The translations under genes were made by a program, and so were the position numbers. Positions 8,218-10,783 of a stretch of DNA of 10,783 bases are shown in pieces. Source of the stretch: Acidobacteriaceae bacterium (GTDB taxonomy: Bacteria > Acidobacteriota > Terriglobia > Terriglobales > Acidobacteriaceae). The notes under the pieces are model-generated. The model searched no databases. It saw nothing but the letters and a program-made list of their open reading frames with translations, and had not been told where the DNA came from. Every line of letters begins with the position of its first letter. Position 1 is the first letter of the stretch. The DNA is taken from assembly GCA_030040395.1 (NCBI GenBank), contig JASHTU010000320.1, positions 1 through 10,783 of the forward strand. Reading direction: 5' to 3'.

Positions 8218-8253
8218 AAAACGAACGCTCGTTCAAAAAACGAACGATCGTGT
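8218..8253 (-). promoter_or_regulatory. Twin palindromic operator, likely bound by the adjacent TetR regulator
   Basis: On the + strand the ten bases AAAACGAACG occur at 8218-8227 and again at 8237-8246, exactly 19 bp apart. Each copy opens an inverted repeat: GAACG-CT-CGTTC at 8223-8234 (perfect 5-bp arms) and AACG-AT-CGTG at 8243-8252 (a perfect 8-bp core, ACGATCGT, with one outer mismatch). Paired palindromes about two helical turns apart, just upstream of a TetR gene, are the usual arrangement for cooperative binding of two repressor dimers. They cover the predicted transcription start and leader of the operon, so binding would block initiation. Binding by this particular TetR is an inference. 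Confidence 0.6.
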
Positions 8254-8282
8254 TTTTAGCAAACTTCCGACAAAAATGTCAA
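8253..8282 (-). promoter_or_regulatory. Predicted sigma70-type promoter of the tetR-receptor-KAS III operon
   Basis: On the minus strand TTGACA (8282-8277, perfect -35) is followed by 18 bases and TAAAAA (8258-8253, four of six matches to -10). The bases upstream of the -35 box (AAAAATTT, minus strand, at about 8285-8292) could act as an UP element. Transcription would start near 8246, inside the second operator. The region also holds a 7-bp inverted repeat, CAAAAAT (8271-8277) and ATTTTTG (8287-8293), which overlaps the -35 box. The match is by eye, and Acidobacteriota promoters are poorly characterised. Confidence 0.5.
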
Positions 8283-8540
8283 GCAAATTTTTGCGCTCCC
8301 GCAAATGGCGACGATTCCGGCGGGTAGCGGGGCGCAATTTTGGCGAACAACCCCTTTCAGGATGGAGGCTTCGATGGCTTCGCGCGGGTTCGGAATCACT
8401 TCCGGACAGCGCACGGGAGGCTCCCGAAGACGATGCCGGCGCCATTGCGCGATGATGAGAGTTGCTTATCGGCGAAGCGCTCTTGGCGATGGCCCAGGAG
8501 TTCCGATAGCGTCGGGTGCTTGCGCCAACGGGTTCATGGA
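8283..8540. other. Non-coding spacer between the operon promoter and hpnB
   Basis: Together with the operators this makes about 330 bp without a recognisable gene. The hpnB frame stays open back to an ATG at 8340, but those 67 residues do not resemble the N-terminus of HpnB. A second frame, from an ATG at 8374 (preceded by GGAGG with 5-bp spacing) to a TGA at 8542-8544, would give 56 Arg-rich residues and overlap the hpnB start as ATGA. I recognise no homology in either. A promoter for hpnB should lie here, but I see no clear -35/-10 pair on the + strand. Confidence 0.4.
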
Positions 8541-9674
8541 ATGATTACTTTCGTCTCCCTCCTCTCTTTCTTGGCTTGGGTGTACCTGATCGGATTCCGC
8601 GGGCGGTTCTGGCGCTCCGGGCCTGCCCTCCATGCCCATGCGCCATCCGGCAAATCGAAGATCGTCGTGATTGTGCCGGCGCGCGATGAGGCGGAAAGCA
8701 TCGGGCAGAGCCTCGGGTCGCTGCTGGCGCAGGATTATCCGGGAGAGCTTTCGATCGTCCTGGTGGACGACAATAGCACGGATGGGACGGGCGAAATCGC
8801 AGCCTCCCTCAAGGCGGACGAGCGATTGACCATCATCACCGGCGAGCCTCTCCCGCGTGGCTGGACGGGAAAACTCTGGGCGATCAACCAAGGCCTTGGC
8901 CACGCGAAGACAACAACCGCCGACTACGTGCTGCTGACCGACGCCGATATCGTACATGCCCCGGACCACGTATCGGCCCTGGCCGCTAAGGCCGAGGCGG
9001 ATGGGCTGGACCTCGTTTCCGAAATGGTTCGCCTCAACTGCACGACTAGAGCCGAACGCGCCCTGATTCCCGCCTTCGTTTTCTTCTTCCAGATGCTCTA
9101 TCCCTTCGCCTGGGTCGCCGACCCAACCAGGCGCCTCGCTGGCGCCGCAGGAGGAACCATGCTGGTCAGCCGGGCTGCGCTCGACCGCATTCAAGGTGTT
9201 TCCCGTGTCCGGGGAAATCTGATCGACGACTGCGCGCTGGCGGGTGAGATCAAGTCCACCGGCGGCCGGATCTGGCTGGGCCATGCCGAAGGCGCGGTAT
9301 CGACGCGCGTCTACGCCGGCTGGCAAGATGTAGGAAACATGATTGCGCGAACCGCCTATGCGCAGCTTGACTGCTCGCCTCTCATGCTGCTGGGTTGCAT
9401 CGTGACCATGGGAGTCGTCTATGGCGCTCCGCCTCTGCTGGCGCTATTTGCGCATGGACTCCCAAGAGTGCTCGGACTTCTGTCCTGGTTCACGATGACG
9501 CTCGCTTTTCAGCCCACCCTGCGCCGCTATCGCCGCTCGGGGCTGTGGGGATTCGCGCTGCCCTGCATCAGCCTGTTTTATCTTTGCGCCACGGTGGCTT
9601 CGGCCCTGCACCGCCATGCCGGCCCCGGCGGACGGTGGAAGAATCGCGTCTACCCGGAAAGCCCAGCCCCATGA
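8541..9674 (+). CDS. hpnB: Hopanoid-associated family 2 glycosyltransferase HpnB
   Basis: A 377-residue membrane-associated GT2 glycosyltransferase. An N-terminal membrane segment (about 2-18) leads into the GT-A domain: IVVIVPARDEAESI (41-54), the nucleotide-binding VDDNSTDGTGE (75-85), RGWTGKLWAINQG (106-118), the metal-binding DAD in LLTDADI (131-137) and the acceptor-side NLIDDCALA (226-234). Hydrophobic segments near 283-305, 308-325 and 337-357 anchor the C-terminus, which closes with GGRWKNRVY, as in HpnB proteins. HpnB genes normally lie in hopanoid clusters and are thought to modify the hopanoid or a related lipid; their exact reaction is not settled. I chose the ATG at 8541 because MITFVSLLSFLAWVYL matches the family's N-terminus, although its Shine-Dalgarno is weak. 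No squalene or hopene gene is near. It converges on deoC with a 32-bp gap. Confidence 0.88.
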   Translation: MITFVSLLSFLAWVYLIGFRGRFWRSGPALHAHAPSGKSKIVVIVPARDEAESIGQSLGSLLAQDYPGELSIVLVDDNSTDGTGEIAASLKADERLTIITGEPLPRGWTGKLWAINQGLGHAKTTTADYVLLTDADIVHAPDHVSALAAKAEADGLDLVSEMVRLNCTTRAERALIPAFVFFFQMLYPFAWVADPTRRLAGAAGGTMLVSRAALDRIQGVSRVRGNLIDDCALAGEIKSTGGRIWLGHAEGAVSTRVYAGWQDVGNMIARTAYAQLDCSPLMLLGCIVTMGVVYGAPPLLALFAHGLPRVLGLLSWFTMTLAFQPTLRRYRRSGLWGFALPCISLFYLCATVASALHRHAGPGGRWKNRVYPESPAP

Positions 9675-9706
9675 GCACGGCGCCCCTTTCGATAGCCTAC
9701 CGCCCA

Positions 9707-10426
9707 TCATTGCGAGGCGAAAGCGTGCGCGAGTGGCTCCAGATGGAGTCGCCGCCGGCATTCTTCCAGGATGGACTCGGTTCGTGTCAGGCCCACGCGG
9801 GTCACGCCGATTGCGCGTATCGTCAGTAAAGTGTCCAGGTCGCGGACGCCGCCCGCCGCTTTTATCTGAACATGCGGCGGGGAGTGCTTGCGCATCAATT
9901 CCAAATCGGGAATCGTTGCTCCGGTTGGCGCGTACCCGGTCGACGTCTTCACCCAGTCCGCTCCAATCTCCCCGCAAATGGCGCATAGCCGGACTTTCAC
10001 CGCATCATCCAAATAGGCGTTTTCGAAGATCACCTTAATCTTCGCCCCGTCCGCATGGATGGCTTGTGTAAGCTCGGAAAGCTCATCCCGAACATACTGC
10101 CAGTCTCCGCTTCGAGCCTTGCTGATATTGATAACCACATCGAGTTCCTGCCCGCCGTCCGCCAGCGCCTGACGCACCTCAGCTAGTTTGATTGTCGTGG
10201 CGTGCCCACCATGCGGAAAGCCGATCGTGGCGCTGGCCCGCACGGTAGAACCAGCCAGGCGCTCCGCGCAGCGGGCAAGGTAGTAGGGCATGATACAGAC
10301 GCTGGCCACGTTATAGCGAAGCGCGATTGTACAACCCTCTTCGAGCTCTCGAGTGGTCAGGATCGGATTCAGTAACGAGTGGTCGATCATCTTCGCGATG
10401 TCTTCATATTGATAGGAATCAGTCAT
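9707..10426 (-). CDS. deoC: Deoxyribose-phosphate aldolase
   Basis: A 239-residue class I aldolase of the DeoC family, which cleaves 2-deoxy-D-ribose 5-phosphate to glyceraldehyde 3-phosphate and acetaldehyde in deoxynucleoside catabolism. The TIM-barrel landmarks are all visible: IDHSLLNP (14-21), ATIGFPHG (66-73), ELDVVINI with Asp96 (94-101), KVIFENAYL (131-139), the Schiff-base Lys160 in VKTSTGYAPTGAT (159-171) and the proton-relay Lys189 in IKAAGGVRD (188-196). Asp96, Lys160 and Lys189 correspond to Asp102, Lys167 and Lys201 of E. coli DeoC. The ATG at 10426 has a strong GGAGGGG Shine-Dalgarno with 4-6 bp spacing. No other nucleoside-catabolism gene is in view. The gene lies downstream of a hydrolase in the same direction, but a likely terminator separates them. 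The stop converges on hpnB, and no terminator is evident in the 32-bp gap. Confidence 0.93.
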   Translation of the reverse strand: MTDSYQYEDIAKMIDHSLLNPILTTRELEEGCTIALRYNVASVCIMPYYLARCAERLAGSTVRASATIGFPHGGHATTIKLAEVRQALADGGQELDVVINISKARSGDWQYVRDELSELTQAIHADGAKIKVIFENAYLDDAVKVRLCAICGEIGADWVKTSTGYAPTGATIPDLELMRKHSPPHVQIKAAGGVRDLDTLLTIRAIGVTRVGLTRTESILEECRRRLHLEPLAHAFASQ

Positions 10427-10549
10427 ACTTCCCCTCCGGAAAAACCTCTGGTCAGGCAGGCTGCGAACGGAAACGGCGCGTGCAATTCAGAACCGTCCTT
10501 CGGCCTGCCCAAGTTCCTCACCTCCACAAAGAGTTCTATCGGTTCTCTT

Positions 10550-10574
10550 AAAAATAGCCGCCTGATGAAGCAGC
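10550..10574 (-). terminator. Probable rho-independent terminator behind the edge hydrolase gene
   Basis: On the minus strand GCTGCTT pairs with AGGCGGC (7 bp, two of them G-U) around a CATC loop at 10574-10557, followed directly by TATTTTT at 10556-10550. It lies 16 bases after the TGA of the hydrolase that enters from the right edge, in the correct orientation to end its transcript before deoC. The stem is short, so the confidence is moderate. Confidence 0.5.
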
Positions 10575-10590
10575 ATGCACGCGGAACCCT

Positions 10591-10783
10591 TCACCCGCGG
10601 TTCGCATCAGAAGCGTCGCCCGCCGCCCTGGCGATTTGCCATCGCAACAGGTCCATGGCCGCCCGCGCCTGTGCGCTTTGCGCGAGATCATCGATCATCA
10701 TAAAAGCGTGGAGGGTTCCCGGGAATCGCGCCGCCCCCACCGCAACCCCCGCGTTCGCCAGCTTCCGCGCGAAAGCTTCACCC
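10591..10783 (-). CDS. Alpha/beta hydrolase, HSL/acetyl-esterase type, C-terminal end (truncated by window edge)
   Basis: The last 63 codons of a minus-strand gene that continues past the right edge. The visible protein reads GEAFARKLANAGV, then AARFPGTLHAFMMI, and closes with a helix rich in Ala and Arg before TGA. This is the typical end of hormone-sensitive-lipase-like esterases (alpha/beta hydrolase fold-3): the helix A-x-x-L-x-x-A-G-V, the R-F/Y-P-G strand and the catalytic His, here His25 of the visible part, in HAF where HGF is more common. The nucleophile and acid residues lie outside the window. The substrate cannot be inferred. A probable terminator follows. Confidence 0.75.
   Translation of the reverse strand, partial: GEAFARKLANAGVAVGAARFPGTLHAFMMIDDLAQSAQARAAMDLLRWQIARAAGDASDANRG

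Noticed and set aside
8340..8540. A 67-residue N-terminal extension of HpnB
   Set aside because: It does not resemble HpnB N-termini, which begin with a membrane segment like the one starting at 8541. The extension is charged and has no ribosome binding site that I can see.
9675..9706. A terminator between the convergent hpnB and deoC genes
   Set aside because: The 32 bp show no inverted repeat with a T-run.
1..10783. CRISPR array, tRNA, insertion sequence or prophage
   Set aside because: No evenly spaced repeats, cloverleaf, terminal inverted repeats with a transposase, or phage structural proteins are visible in any frame.

Overview
The window is GC-rich, densely coded and almost entirely chromosomal in character. 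A roughly 1,100-residue Oar-like outer-membrane receptor (N-terminal carboxypeptidase-regulatory-like domain, plug, large beta-barrel) sits beside an HpnB-type hopanoid-associated glycosyltransferase. This combination suggests a soil-type Acidobacteriota genome, perhaps Bryobacterales/Solibacter-like. That placement is an inference from gene content only. I see no tRNA, rRNA, CRISPR array, insertion sequence or phage gene.

Layout from left to right: (1) the C-terminal two thirds of a class III-type PHA synthase (PhaC) on the + strand, running in from the left edge. (2) A five-gene unit on the - strand, read from 8210 down to 721: TetR-family regulator, Oar-like TonB-dependent receptor, ketoacyl-ACP synthase III (KAS III)-like enzyme, alpha/beta hydrolase, and acyl-CoA synthetase/AMP ligase. 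The gaps are 36 bp and 82 bp, followed by overlaps of 13 bp and 1 bp, so this is very probably one operon. Its promoter region (about 8218-8282) carries a TTGACA-type -35 box and two near-identical palindromic half-site pairs 19 bp apart, likely the TetR operators. (3) hpnB on the + strand. (4) deoC on the - strand, convergent with hpnB. (5) The last 63 codons of an HSL-type alpha/beta hydrolase on the - strand at the right edge, with a probable rho-independent terminator just behind it.

The main point of interest is the five-gene operon. Established family knowledge gives its parts: a ligase that activates a carboxylate, a KAS III-fold enzyme that takes an acyl thioester onto Cys, a serine hydrolase, an outer-membrane import-type receptor and a ligand-responsive repressor. 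Together they look like a self-contained, inducible module for taking up or making an acyl or other hydrophobic compound. The three enzymes occur in the order KAS III, hydrolase, ligase, which recalls OleA-OleB-OleC of long-chain olefin biosynthesis. However, OleD is absent, the hydrolase has a Ser rather than Asp nucleophile, and the KAS III-like protein keeps only the Cys of the Cys-His-Asn triad. The true substrate and product cannot be read from the sequence.
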